Assembly: GCA_020310875.1 (NCBI GenBank) | Contig: CM035444.1 | Coordinates: forward strand, 25,552,272 to 25,616,271 | From: Ceratopteris richardii | Taxonomy: Eukaryota; Streptophyta; Polypodiopsida; Polypodiales; Pteridaceae | DNA: 64,000 bases | Reading direction: 5' to 3' | Part shown: one piece after another, positions 46,455-57,679 of the stretch | How positions within the stretch are numbered: the stretch's first letter is position 1 | Layout: the number at the start of each line of letters is the position of its first letter | Notes under the pieces: generated by a model | Database searches by the model: none | Seen by the model: the letters and a program-made list of their open reading frames with translations, nothing else | What the model was told of the DNA's origin: nothing | Translations under genes and position numbers: made by a program

Positions 46455-47693
46455 CTATTGCTCCTTCCCCTCCTCCCTGTTCCGACTCTGCGCAAGCAGA
46501 GAGAGAGTTTTTCTACACCCTCCTTCCAGAAGCAAACGGTAGTGATGTGCGCAAGTAGGTCGACATCTCAGATATTAGGGGAAGAGAGAGTTTGTTCGTT
46601 TTCATTATCCCCTCGTCCTGATTATATTGATATAGATCAACAATTTCTTTCTCTCAAGCGTGGAGGCACAACACAAAAAGAAGAGAGAAAAGGAGAGAGT
46701 GAGAATGAGACTGTGCTATGTCTCATTTTTCTACTCCCTCTCTCTTTGACAAAGAAGCTATAATCGATTTGGGTTCCCTCAACATCTCTGATGGCTGTAA
46801 ACGAAGGGAGTCTGTTCGATATCTGTATAAACGTAGAACCATTGTGCATGTATCAGAGGTAGAGAGGCCGCTTGTGTAGAAGATATGCAGAGATCGACTG
46901 TTATGTGTAGAAGATAAGCAGAGATCGATTGTTATGTGTGTATGTGGGAGAGAAATAGAAAGACAGAGAGGGGGAGAGAGTCATCTATGCCCTTTTCCTC
47001 AACTCTCCTGACCATGATCTTGCAAATTTTAAATGTCTGGATTAATGATGTGTTGGTTCCTGTATGCATTGTTTGTCATGTGCGGCACAAATAGCTACAC
47101 TAATTTGAATGAAAGCATGACTCCTGCATCGAGTGACTATACAGGGGCACCGATAGATACCACTATTATAAGAACACACGTGACAATGACAGGAATGTAA
47201 TGGCAGAAGTAAGGTTAATCAGTGGTGTCGCTTCAGATCGGAGTTTGTTAAGATCCTTGCCTCCCTAGCAGAGGAGTTCACATATTCTGTAGGCCGTCTT
47301 TCAAAGATTCATAAGAGCTAGGATTGGATTCTGCATGGATGAGTAGTCCACTCTAGTTCTTTGCATGTTGCATCATAAGGCCATGACTGCTTCTTGCTTG
47401 TTCGCGTTTTCATTCGAGGTTGATTCTTGCGACGTACTTTCACATGGAATATCATTGTGTTTATCTCCTTCGATTCGATGTGCGTCAATATGCAACTCGA
47501 TTGCACCACAATGCCTCCATCCCACCCCTGTACCTATATTAGAAACATATAGGTTTTTACCACACCTAAACTGAAAAATCAACCGAAGGCCCTAGGCATA
47601 CTTAGAAGCACCCTGCATGCAGTCACATGGTTAGGTTAGCGTGATTCTTTTAGATGAACATCAGGCTCCCTTCACACCCCTCTACGACTGCTT

Positions 47694-47711
47694 TGGTGAA
47701 CCCGACGTGAA
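47694..47711 (+). other. Primer-binding site, Trp tRNA
   Basis: TGGTGAACCCGACGTGAA is, over 18 bases, the reverse complement of the 3' end of plant tRNA-Trp(CCA) as I recall it, including the CCA tail. It lies between the 5' LTR and the gag leader. Confidence 0.8.
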
Positions 47712-48469
47712 GCGTGACGATAGTGTGTCTAGGACTTACGTTACATTTTCAGTTTTTATTTAAATCCCTAATTTTATTTTTTTCTTGTATGCAGGAAATT
47801 TGAAGATTGAAGCTGTGACAAAACCGTGGAAGAAGGATTTCCAACTGATGGAGCTTCGTCGTTTCAAAACCCCCCCCCCTCAACATTCAAGAGAATCAAG
47901 ATATATTCATAGTCATTTTAGTTTTGTGTTTAAGATTGTTTTAACGTTCACTTTCGAACCTCTTCAACAAAAATATCATCAAGTAAGGTGTTTATTTGAA
48001 GTTCTTTATTTTTAGTTTACACACATCACTTTAAAAGAAAGTTGTTTTCATCTGCACGTAGGATCTAAGCACCTTCATATTAGCATTTAAAGAATATTTG
48101 AATCTTTCTTTTGTATCTAGGAAATATAATTTTTACTTAAAGCATTTAAATATTTGCATTTTTAGGAAAAGCCATTATTTTTGCATCATTAAAAAGAAAA
48201 GATTTTAAGTTTTGAAAAAGAAAGATTGTTTGTTTTATTGCATAAAAAGAAAGCTTATAGCATAAAAATAGTTTAAATTTAGGTTTCTTTTTAACTTATA
48301 GTTAATGCTTTTATTTTTTCAAAGAAATTAATTTTAAAGAAATTAATAGTAAACTAAAAGACTTAAATCAAGAAAAACTATTTTATAAAAATTACCTTAT
48401 TAAAAACCCTTTAAAATTGAAAAAGAGTAAATATAAGAGATAAGTCATAATTTAGGGTTTAGAAATTAA
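47712..48469 (+). other. Gypsy leader between primer site and gag
   Basis: AT-rich non-coding leader of about 760 bp. It has candidate 3' splice sites, ttcttgtatgcag near 47795 and attattttag ending at 48480, so gag RNA may be spliced. No long ORF. Confidence 0.5.
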
Positions 48470-51190
48470 AATTATTTTAGAAAAAGAAGATTAGAATTAG
48501 TAAAGCCTAGGACTAGGGTAAAGCCATCCCTGGCTTTATCAACTAGTGATAGATTTAGACAATTTAGAGAGCAATTAGATCCGGCTATTAGGGAACTTCT
48601 TCTCTATTCGAAGCGTTATCAAGAACGCAAAATGGAGGAGATGTTTAGGAACATGATGATAGAAAAGCAAGGGACACGTACAGTCCAAGCTATTCTAAAA
48701 GAAAAAGGAAAATTTACTGGATTAAACATTACAGAATACCTGGATGCATTTGAGGAGCAAGTGCAAATCCAGGGATTACCTGAAGATGTGCTAGTTAAAT
48801 ACTTTGGACGTGTTGTTTCTAGTTCAATTCTTGGATCTATTCAAGAGCATGTAGAAAAAACATGGGAGGAATTTAGAAAGGAACTTCATAAAATGTTCTA
48901 CCTCAAAGATTTTAGCCAGCACAGTCGTGAAGGATTTCTGCGTTGGTTAAACACTGTTAAGAGTAATGAGTCTTTAACTCATCTTCACGGTGAGTTTATG
49001 AGACGTCTGGCTCAACTTCCCGAAGATGATAGAAATGCTATTAATCCAGATGTAATTATATATTTTCTTAAGATACTTAATCCAGAAGATAGGGCTCAAA
49101 TTGAAAGACGAATAGAGGAGCCGGGAAAAAGGTATGGGCTAACTGATGACTGGGAGAAAATCATAGAAGAGATAGAGGCTGTTGCTCAAATGAAGCAAAG
49201 GCAAAAAATTTTATATTCTAGACCTAATGCTTCTCAGCCTAGAGAGACTCCTGCTATAAGGCAAGTTGACATGCCAATGCCTGCTACTATACTTACGGCT
49301 AATAATTCAGCTGCCACTAAAGCTCCCATAGAATTTCAATTGGATATTCTATGTAAACAGATGGAGAATGTCATGAACATGCAAGAATCTCTTTCAAAAG
49401 AGGTTGCCAATTTGAATAAACAAGTTTATTCCATGAGCTTTAATGATCCAGGGGCTAGTAATAGTGGTACAGGGCAAGCACCACCTATTCAACAAGTTAT
49501 GCCTCAGTATGTTCCACCTCAACCAGTCTTTCAGCCAGTACCACAACAAGTTCCTCAGTTTGCTCCTCAACAAGCTCCTCAGTTTGCTGTACAGCCACCC
49601 TTTCAAAGAAATAATGAGAAAAGAGGGACTGGCGTGAAGTGCTGTGTTTGGTGCGATAGTCAGGAGCATGCATCATTTGCTTGTGAAGAATTAAAAAGTG
49701 CTAAGGCGAATCAATCAGTTGTGGAAATAGATAGACGATTATGTGACTTTAGGTCACGTCTTCCTTTGTCCGTCAATTGGGGCAAAGGAGGAATGAAAAA
49801 GCTTTATGAAAATTTAACAGTATCAGATGCAACTGCCAATACTTCGGCTGCAAGACTAGAGCCGATCGAGGATAGGCCTTCTTCAATGCCTAGACAAAAT
49901 CCATATTCAATAGAGGCACTGGTACGAGCTAGAGACGAGATAATGTACAAGACTGCATGTAAATCTCCTGTAGATCAATCTTCTGTCTTTTCTCACATTG
50001 CTAATGTTGAGGAAAAACGGAGACGAGAAGATGTGCAGGATGATGTAGAAGAAGGTGATAGGAGAGTAACTAGGAGACAAACAAGAGAAGATGAAAAGAA
50101 AACTGATAAAAAAGTTCAATTTGATGAATCAAATTCATCTCAAGAAGAGAAGAGGAAAATGATAAAGGAAGGCAAAAAGGCGGCCGATGAAAATGTTCAA
50201 TCGCAAGAAGAACAGAAGAAATTGGAAACCTCTAAACCTGAAAATAAGGAGGATCAAAAGCAAAATGAAGAGAAAGGGAAGAAAAAGGGAAGAAGAGCTC
50301 CACGTGCTATTATGATTTCTGAGCTCGAAAAGAAAAATGATGCTAGGGAGATTTTAAATGACATTCTTCTAAAAAGTCAAGTAACAATGTCACTTGAGCA
50401 AGTGTTTTCCATAGCGAAACCGGAGTTCAAGGATAGTTTTATTCGGCTTATTAGAAGAAGACGCTTTCCTTTGCCACAAGACGAGGACATACAAGATGTG
50501 GCAAAAGAAACCCTAGCTATGAATGATGCAGTTACATTGAGTGAAAGTGATTATGAGGATAATGAAGAATTTACAACAGGAAGTGTAAATAGAAATTTTC
50601 TAGGACCTATACAACCTGATAAAGAAATGTTAAAAAGTGAAAGTAAATACAATTCTACCTTCTGGGCACGAGGCACACCAGAAGTAAAGATTAGAATCGG
50701 GGATGAGAAAGATTCTTGTTTAGATTTGGCTCTCATTGACTCGGGGTCAGAGATAAACGTGATTTCAAAAAAGTTCTTTGATAAATTTAGGTGGCCAATT
50801 GATAAAGAGCACGGTTGGCGGATGAGAACAGCTGACAATGGCTCTGGCATTTTGTTGGGTGCATGTGCGAATGTGCCTATTATGATAAGTGGTGTTCGAG
50901 AAGAGTTTCACTTCTTCGTTCAAGATAATTGCTCATATGAACTGATTCTTGGACAACCATTTATAGGTGAATTGAGAATGGAAACAAAAGCAATGAACGA
51001 CGGATCAGCGTATGCAAGAATTCGATCCAAATCAGGGATGGATTTTTTGCAAGTTATGACGGTTTGCCCAAACCATACTAGAAATAGAAAGAGCTTAAAA
51101 AGAAATCCCATTGACTCGATCAGTCATGTTTGTGATGATCCACTGGCTGTAAGAGAATATGGAGCGTACTATGATCAAAATTTTTGTTAG
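48470..51190 (+). CDS. Gypsy gag-protease
   Basis: The first ATG of the open frame is 48632 (852 codons), but the frame is open from 48470, and the upstream part (S-D-R-F-R-Q-F-R-E-Q-L-D) matches the related copy at 12448, so the true start is upstream, perhaps in a spliced exon. Domains from 48632: capsid-like (E-K-Q-G-T-R-T-V, F-Y-L-K-D-F-S-Q-H), a Pro/Gln-rich linker, a CCHC knuckle near residue 337-350 (C-V-W-C-D-S-Q-E-H-A-S-F-A-C), a highly charged Lys/Glu region, and a retropepsin with D-S-G-S-E at residue 703 and the second-half motif L-I-L-G-Q-P-F. Gag packages RNA; the protease processes gag-pol. No stop interrupts it, which is notable given the damaged pol downstream. The frame ends at a TAG before RT. 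Confidence 0.88.
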   Translation, partial: NYFRKRRLELVKPRTRVKPSLALSTSDRFRQFREQLDPAIRELLLYSKRYQERKMEEMFRNMMIEKQGTRTVQAILKEKGKFTGLNITEYLDAFEEQVQIQGLPEDVLVKYFGRVVSSSILGSIQEHVEKTWEEFRKELHKMFYLKDFSQHSREGFLRWLNTVKSNESLTHLHGEFMRRLAQLPEDDRNAINPDVIIYFLKILNPEDRAQIERRIEEPGKRYGLTDDWEKIIEEIEAVAQMKQRQKILYSRPNASQPRETPAIRQVDMPMPATILTANNSAATKAPIEFQLDILCKQMENVMNMQESLSKEVANLNKQVYSMSFNDPGASNSGTGQAPPIQQVMPQYVPPQPVFQPVPQQVPQFAPQQAPQFAVQPPFQRNNEKRGTGVKCCVWCDSQEHASFACEELKSAKANQSVVEIDRRLCDFRSRLPLSVNWGKGGMKKLYENLTVSDATANTSAARLEPIEDRPSSMPRQNPYSIEALVRARDEIMYKTACKSPVDQSSVFSHIANVEEKRRREDVQDDVEEGDRRVTRRQTREDEKKTDKKVQFDESNSSQEEKRKMIKEGKKAADENVQSQEEQKKLETSKPENKEDQKQNEEKGKKKGRRAPRAIMISELEKKNDAREILNDILLKSQVTMSLEQVFSIAKPEFKDSFIRLIRRRRFPLPQDEDIQDVAKETLAMNDAVTLSESDYEDNEEFTTGSVNRNFLGPIQPDKEMLKSESKYNSTFWARGTPEVKIRIGDEKDSCLDLALIDSGSEINVISKKFFDKFRWPIDKEHGWRMRTADNGSGILLGACANVPIMISGVREEFHFFVQDNCSYELILGQPFIGELRMETKAMNDGSAYARIRSKSGMDFLQVMTVCPNHTRNRKSLKRNPIDSISHVCDDPLAVREYGAYYDQNFC

Positions 51191-51600
51191 ACTCCACTAT
51201 TGAGCGAGACAATAGTGGACGTTGTTTTGATGTCTCGCCTATCAATGAACATAAATTTGAAAATTATCTAATTTGTACTCCTACAACTAGTTTGCATTAT
51301 ATTACTAAAGAAAACCTTACAAAAACATTTAGAAAACAAATTGAAAAACTGGATTAATTTCAAGTGACAAGAAAATTGAGAGTATAATTGAATTATCAAA
51401 AAGTTCCACTCTATTAGAAGAGCTAGAAAGTGTTTCTCATGAAAATTTTGAATCAAATCTGATAATTCTTAACTCTATTCAAGAGTATGAGATTATTAGT
51501 GAATTTATCCTAGAACATGAAGTTAGCATAGAAACTAAATGCAAAACTGTAGAAAAGAAAATAAAGCCTGTAGCTCAACCCTTACCCAAAGATAGTGATG
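51191..51600 (+). pseudogene. Gypsy protease-RT connector, frameshifted
   Basis: Continues coding-like sequence in shifting frames (for example F-D-V-S-P-I-N-E-H and L-R-R-V-S-N-D-P-I) but has several stops. It may include a natural frameshift between gag-pro and pol as well as decay. Confidence 0.6.
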
Positions 51601-52234
51601 ACATACTTCGTCGAGTATCAAATGATCCTATTCTTAGAGATCGAACTAAGATAGGTCACATATTTACTGATGAGAGTAAGAAAAATATTAAATTCGGTGA
51701 TGAATTTCTTTCTCAAATTGAAAAAGAGCAGTTTACCAAGATGATTGTTCGTCATGGTAAAGCTTTTTCTTTGTTCCCACATGAAATAGGATGTGCAGAC
51801 CCAAAGTTAGTAGCTCCGATGATTATTTTCACAGTACGGCATATTCCTTGGAATCTTCGTCCGATTCCAGTTCCAAAGGCTCATTTACCTGAGCTAATGA
51901 GACTATTAAAGGAGAAGATTGCCATGAGAATCTTGGAACCATCCTCAGCACCATACTCTAATAGGTGGTTCACGGTACCGAAAAAGAGTGGGAAGCTACG
52001 CTTTATTCAGGATTTGTAGCCTGTGAATAAAGTCACTATTAGGAATGTAGGAACGGGTCCCATTGTAGATGAGTTTGCCGAGGCATTTGCAGGTCACTCC
52101 ATCTATTCAATGGGAGACCTGTATTCAGGGTATGATCAGTTTCAATTAGCAATTGAGAGTCGAGATGTGACCACGATGAAGACTCCTTTGGGTTTAGTAC
52201 GTATTGTACTTTACCACAAGGAGCCACGAATTCT
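51601..52234 (+). pseudogene. Gypsy reverse transcriptase, N-terminal half
   Basis: One frame with F-S-L-F-P-H-E-I-G, R-P-I-P-V-P-K-A-H, S-S-A-P-Y-S-N-R-W-F-T-V-P-K-K, L-R-F-I-Q-D-L, a TAG stop at 52017-52019, P-V-N-K-V-T, then Y-S-M-G-D-L-Y-S-G-Y-D-Q-F, which carries the first catalytic aspartate. A frameshift near 52205-52235 moves the rest into another frame. RT copies the element RNA into DNA in the particle. Confidence 0.88.
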
Positions 52235-54577
52235 GTGGCACACATGATGAATGCTATGAATCTAGTCCTACATGACTTTATCCCAAAAGTGACGATGCCT
52301 TTTATTGATGATATTCCAATAAAGGGGTGTGTGGAAAAAGAAAAGGATGAAAGTTTAGATTCATCTGGTTGCAGAAAGTTTGTTTCTAACCATATTTCAG
52401 ATTGTGAAAAGATATTTGAAAGATTTGAAGAGGTTGGACTAACTTTTTCCCTAGTGAAATCAACTTTTGATGTTAATAAAGTGCTAATAGTTGGGCATTT
52501 ATGTGGCCATTATGGTCGTAGACCCTATCCAGCAAAAGTTGATGCCATTAGTAGGATTTCTGAGAGATGTCGCAATGTAAGTGAAGTAAGGAGATTCCTA
52601 GGTGCATATGTTTTCTATGTCATCTGTATCCCTCACTTTGCTCATGTAGCAAATCCGCTTTATGATTTATTGAGAAAAAGAAAGAAATTCTTTTGGACTG
52701 ATGAGCATTCAAGAACAATGAGATGTCTAAAGCAATTGCTTATCAATGCTCCTGTTTTGAAACGTATTGACTATACAGGAAATAAGCCTGTAATCCTAAC
52801 TGTTGACACTAGTCCTATTGGTATAGGCTGGGTCATTGGGCAGGATGATGAGGAGTAGCAAAGGTATGCAGTTCGCTTTGGAGCGAAGATTCTTCATGAT
52901 ACTCAAAAGAATTACCCGCAAATTAAGAGAGAACTATGGGGATTAGTTACAGCTTTAAAAACAGATAAAGAATACGTTATAGGAGCTAATGTAATAGTAG
53001 AGACCGATTGTCTTCCATTAATAGGTTTAATAGCTAATTGTTCATCTCCGGATATAGCTATGCTACGATGGATAGCCTATATTAAATTCATTAATCCTAC
53101 TTTTGTACATATAGCCGGTAAACATAACACTGTCGCTGATATGCTTTCAAGAGCAAAATTTGACAATGATATTGAAGCATTAAATAATCATATTAATTTA
53201 ATAAATTATGAAACATCTACCTATGTGTATGAGAGATTTAGAGAGTGCGATTATGAAGGAGAGTGGCGAGATATAGGAAACTATCTGAGTTCATTTCAGC
53301 CTTCCCCAAGCTGGTCTTCAAATCGATTCCGAAACATCAGGAAGAAGTCTTTCAACTTCTTCTTGAAAGATGGATATCTTTGGAGACATGCTAGAGGAAA
53401 GGTTCGAAACCCTCAAAGAGTACTAGGTTTGAAGGTTTTTCAAGTGCAAGTTATGCATGAGATGCACGAAAGCCTTTGGGCTGGTCATAAAGGCTTTGTA
53501 GCTACATATGAGAAGATTAGGGAAAGCTACTGGTGGCCGAGGATGTATGTAACTGTTAAAGAACTTGTGAACACTTGTAGTACGTGCCAGTTACACTCCT
53601 CTGTCAAGCATAGAGATCCCCTTCACCCGACCTATCCACCTTGTATTCATTACAAGTGGGTAGTTGACCTTGTGACCATGCCTAAAAGCAATGATGGCAT
53701 GAGATATATTGTTCTTGCACGAGAGGATTTGACTAACCACGTCGAAGGTAGAGCGCTTCGTTCCAATACTACTTATAATGTATGTGTATTCCTTTTGGAA
53801 GAAGTATTATCCAGATTTGGATATATAGAAAAAGTAGTAGCGGATAGAGGTGAGTTAGATGCGAGAGAGGCGAGAGAATTCTTTGCACAACATGGGATTT
53901 GATTGTCTCTTACGACTGCTTATAACCCAGAAGCGAACGGTAAAATAGAACAAGGTCATCCTTCCATAGTGAAGGCTATTTCGAAAGCTTGCCATGGAGA
54001 TATTGGTCAATGGCCAAAATATCTCCCATTTGCTCTTTGGGCTGATCACATGACATACACGAGAACAACTGGTTTTATGCCAGCTGAACTCATGTACTGT
54101 CAAAAACCATTATTTCCCATTCATACTCAGATAATTAATTGGATGAATTTAGGTTGGAAAGATAACATTTCAAGAGAAGAGTTATTAGCACTTAGAATTA
54201 AGCAATTAAAACAAGGAAATGAAAATCTTAAAGAAGCAATTAAAAAATTAAAAACATCTAGATTAAAAAATAAGTTATATTTTGATAAGAAACATAGACT
54301 AAGACCGCAACCAATAGAAAGTGGTGACTGGGTGCTTGTATATGATAGTACGTTTGATACTCAATACGATGCATGTCGGAAACTAACTAAACGTTGGTTC
54401 GGACCTTATGTTGTTGTTTCAATTTATGAAACAGGTACATATAAATTACGTGAATTTGATGGTTCTGTGTTAAGAAATTTGATTGCAAGAAAAAGAATCA
54501 AGGTCTTTAGAAGAAGAGAAAGCAATAAATTTGAATTGGACGAAGACTTCTTGGAAGACGACGATAAAGAAGAATAA
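52235..54577 (+). pseudogene. Gypsy RT C-terminal half, RNase H and integrase
   Basis: A single frame with two stops (TAG 52856-52858, TGA 53900-53902). In order: RT palm F-I-D-D (about 52300) and R-R-F-L-G-A-Y; RNase H with V-D-T-S-P-I-G, K-R-E-L-W-G, E-T-D-C and H-N-T-V-A-D-M-L-S-R; an integrase zinc domain (H-E-S-L-W-A-G-H-K-G ... C-S-T-C-Q-L-H); and a core with Y-K-W-V-V-D-L, V-A-D-R-G-E and Y-N-P-E-A-N-G-K-I-E. The C-terminus has G-D-W-V-L-V and R-W-F-G-P-Y-V-V-V and ends in an acidic tail. Both stops could arise by C-to-T change. Catalytic acidic residues appear to be retained. Confidence 0.92.
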
Positions 54578-55541
54578 AAATGATCAGGTGAAAGAGTTCT
54601 AAACTTTACTTATTTATTAGTTGTTAATATGATTTTTTATTGATGTATTTCATGTGTAGATGTGTACATCCTTCTGATAGGAAAGGAAGATTTTTAAAAT
54701 TATGAAACAATGAATTTAAAACTAAAGTAGGGATGTGTATGAATAGAAGATAAGAATTAGAGACCCTATGGCTTTCATAAGGATAGGAGAGGGAACACTT
54801 GACTTGCGATTCCTAGTAGAAGTAAGTTTATTTTATATAGATAGACTTCCTTAACTTCCAAACCATTTAGCTAATGAGATCCTAGTTCCCACTTTAGCAT
54901 TCCTCTAGAACCTCTGCTCTGATTAGGGGTTAAGCCTTTCCCCTCTAACAAAAAAGTTGCGAAGAAAGAAAAAAAGAGAGATGCATAAAGCAGTACATTA
55001 ATGGTTGCTGCATTATGAGAAATAAAGAAAAAAAAAAGAGATAACAAAAAGAAAAATTAAAAAAGAAAAAGAAAAAGAAAAGAAAAGAAAAAAGTTATCA
55101 TAATTCAGTTGTGGTCTCGAAACCACTTCTGAAATTCTATACGGGCAATATGAGGCGGATTTATGCTATAGAGGAATTAGTTAGATGCATCTTATGGCGA
55201 GTGGCTAGGGAATCAGGGATAGACCATTTATATAAAATATTTATTACTTTTGAACGGGTTAATAGAAGAGCAAGTACCACAACCGTCTGCTTGATTTCTA
55301 TGGGACTTTCTAAAACTTGTTTTCAATTTCATGCATTGAACGAAAACGTTTATGATTCAAGTTTGCATAATTTTAAAAGGTTTTTCTTGACTATCAGAAG
55401 ATGTACTTACCTTTAGGAGCATATTTCATATAAGTTTGAAAATAATCTAATAAACATTTTTTCAAAAGAATTTGATACTGCTCTCCTATTGAACTACAGG
55501 TTGGCCCATCGAGGGCGATGTGCAGGTTTGGTGGGGACAGA
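54578..55541 (+). other. Gypsy 3' non-coding region and polypurine tract
   Basis: Follows the integrase stop. It has an A/G-rich block (55015-55095) and a 101-codon ORF at 55111-55416 with no family I recognise. It ends in ggtggggacaga, a purine-rich tract directly before the 3' LTR. Confidence 0.7.
55111..55416 (+). CDS. Unrecognised 101-codon ORF in the gypsy 3' region
   Basis: Basic small protein starting M-V-S-K-P-L-L-K-F-Y with no domain I can name. It lies between integrase and the 3' LTR, the position where some plant gypsy elements carry an extra gene. There is only one copy in the window, so conservation cannot be judged; it could be chance. Confidence 0.2.
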   Translation: MVSKPLLKFYTGNMRRIYAIEELVRCILWRVARESGIDHLYKIFITFERVNRRASTTTVCLISMGLSKTCFQFHALNENVYDSSLHNFKRFFLTIRRCTYL

Positions 55542-57679
55542 TGTCGGAAGGATTTCCTCACTTTAATTGTCATAAGAAAAAATAAAAAATATTTTGCTTT
55601 AAAGTCGGTTAAATGATATCTCTCTCTCATATTTTTTAATGTACTGATTTAAAATGACTAATGTTATCTCTTGGGTACCTGTAGATAAAAGAGGAAAATA
55701 TGTTCTGAATAGAGATGGAGGATTAATTGAACCCCTACTTAGGCTCTTCATTTTTTATGTTCATTTCTAAATAATTTATGTGTATTCATAATTATATAAA
55801 GATAATTACGTGCCTATGTATGTGTATGTGAATGTAGGGTTTATGCTTTAAATAATGTGTTTGCATATGCATACTTAATATATTTATTTGTGTGCTCCTA
55901 TGTTTAAGTATTTATGAATTATTATCTAACTAAGCATGAATATAAATATGGACTTCCATAAATGTATGTGAGTACATTTAAACCTATTAATAGTTTAGTT
56001 TCTCATAAGTGATCATTTATGTGCATATATGTCAATATGATTTTATGTGTGCCAATGTGTTTAAGTCTATAAGGGTTTATGAGATTACTCTATGTGATTA
56101 GAATCATACTACATGGATTATATATATATCTCTTCATATGTGCTAACCTAAAGTGTCTACATTTATATTTGACCTAAGAATATTGTATATATATATATAT
56201 AAGTTTAAATATATATATACATATTTATATATATACATATGTGTGTGTTTAATACATTTGGATTAATAATTTATTTATATATTTAAATGTAATCTATATC
56301 ATATGATGTTTAATATTGTCTTTAGTATTTATTAAATTTATATGTAATATAATTAATAACGAAAATAATACGTTAACTGAAACTCTAGTCTCCTTTGAGT
56401 TAGTTAGAGTTCATTTAAGTATGCATGTATTGAGTGTTAGTTAAAGTAAATGCATAACTTCACTAAACTCAAAGAATGACTGCGTACGACGTTCTCTTTG
56501 AAAGGTATATATATGTAAACTTATGTAATTTTTTCGGTTAATATTACTTCTTCAGGTACGTGATCTGAATTTGAAGAGAGAGAGAGACAGAGAATCTATT
56601 GCTCCTTCCCCTCCTCCCTGTTCCGACTCTGCGCAAGTAGAGAGAGAGTTTTTCTACACCCTCCTTCCAGAAGCAAATGGTAGTGATGTGCACAAGTAGG
56701 TCGACATCTCAGATATTAGGGGAAGAGAGAGTTTGTTTGTTTTCATTATCCCCTCGTCCTGATTATATTGATATAGATCAACAATTTCTTTCTCTCAAGC
56801 GTGGAGGCACAACACAGAAAGAAGAGAGAAAAGGAGAGAGTGAGAATGAGACTGTGCTATGTCTCATTTTTCTGCTCCCTCTCTCTTTGACAAAGAAGCT
56901 ATAATCGATTTGGGTTCCCTCAACATCTCTGATGGCTGTAAACGAAGGGAGTCTGTTCGATATCTGTATAAACGTAGAACCATTGTGCATGTATCAGAGG
57001 TAGAGAGGCCGCTTGTGTAGAAGATATGCAGAGATCGACTGTTATGTGTAGAAGATAAGCAGAGATCGATTGTTATGTGTGTATGTGGGAGAGAAATAGA
57101 AAGATAGAGAGAGGGGGAGAGAGTCATCTATGCCCTTTTCCTCAACTCTCCTGACCATGATCTTGCGAATTTTAAATGTCTGGATTAATGATGTGTTGGT
57201 TCCTGTATGCATTGTTTGTCATGTGCGGCACAAATAGCTACACTAATTTGAATGAAAGCATGACTCCTACATCGAGTGACTATACAGGGGCACCGATAGA
57301 TACCACTATTATAAGCACACACGTGACAATGACAGGAATGTAATGACAGAAGTAAGGTTAATCAGTGGTGTCGCTTCAGATCGGAGTTTGTTAAGATCCT
57401 TGCCTCCCTAGCAGAAGAGTTCACATATTCTGTAGGCCGTCTTTCAAAGATTCATAAAAGCTAGGATTGGATTCTGCATGGATGAGTAGTCCACTCTAGT
57501 TCTTTGCATGTTGCATCATAAGGCCATGACTCCTTCTTGCTTGTTCGCGTTTTCATTCGAGGTTGATTCTTGCGACGTACTTTCACATGGAATATCATTG
57601 TGTTTATCTCCTTCGATTCGATGTGCGTCAATATGCAGCTCGATTGCACCACAATGCCTCCATCCCACCCCTGTACCTC

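Noticed and set aside
46302-46763. 153-codon ORF with an Arg-Glu run
   Set aside because: It crosses the GA microsatellite in the gypsy LTR; the 3' LTR does not preserve the frame start or length.
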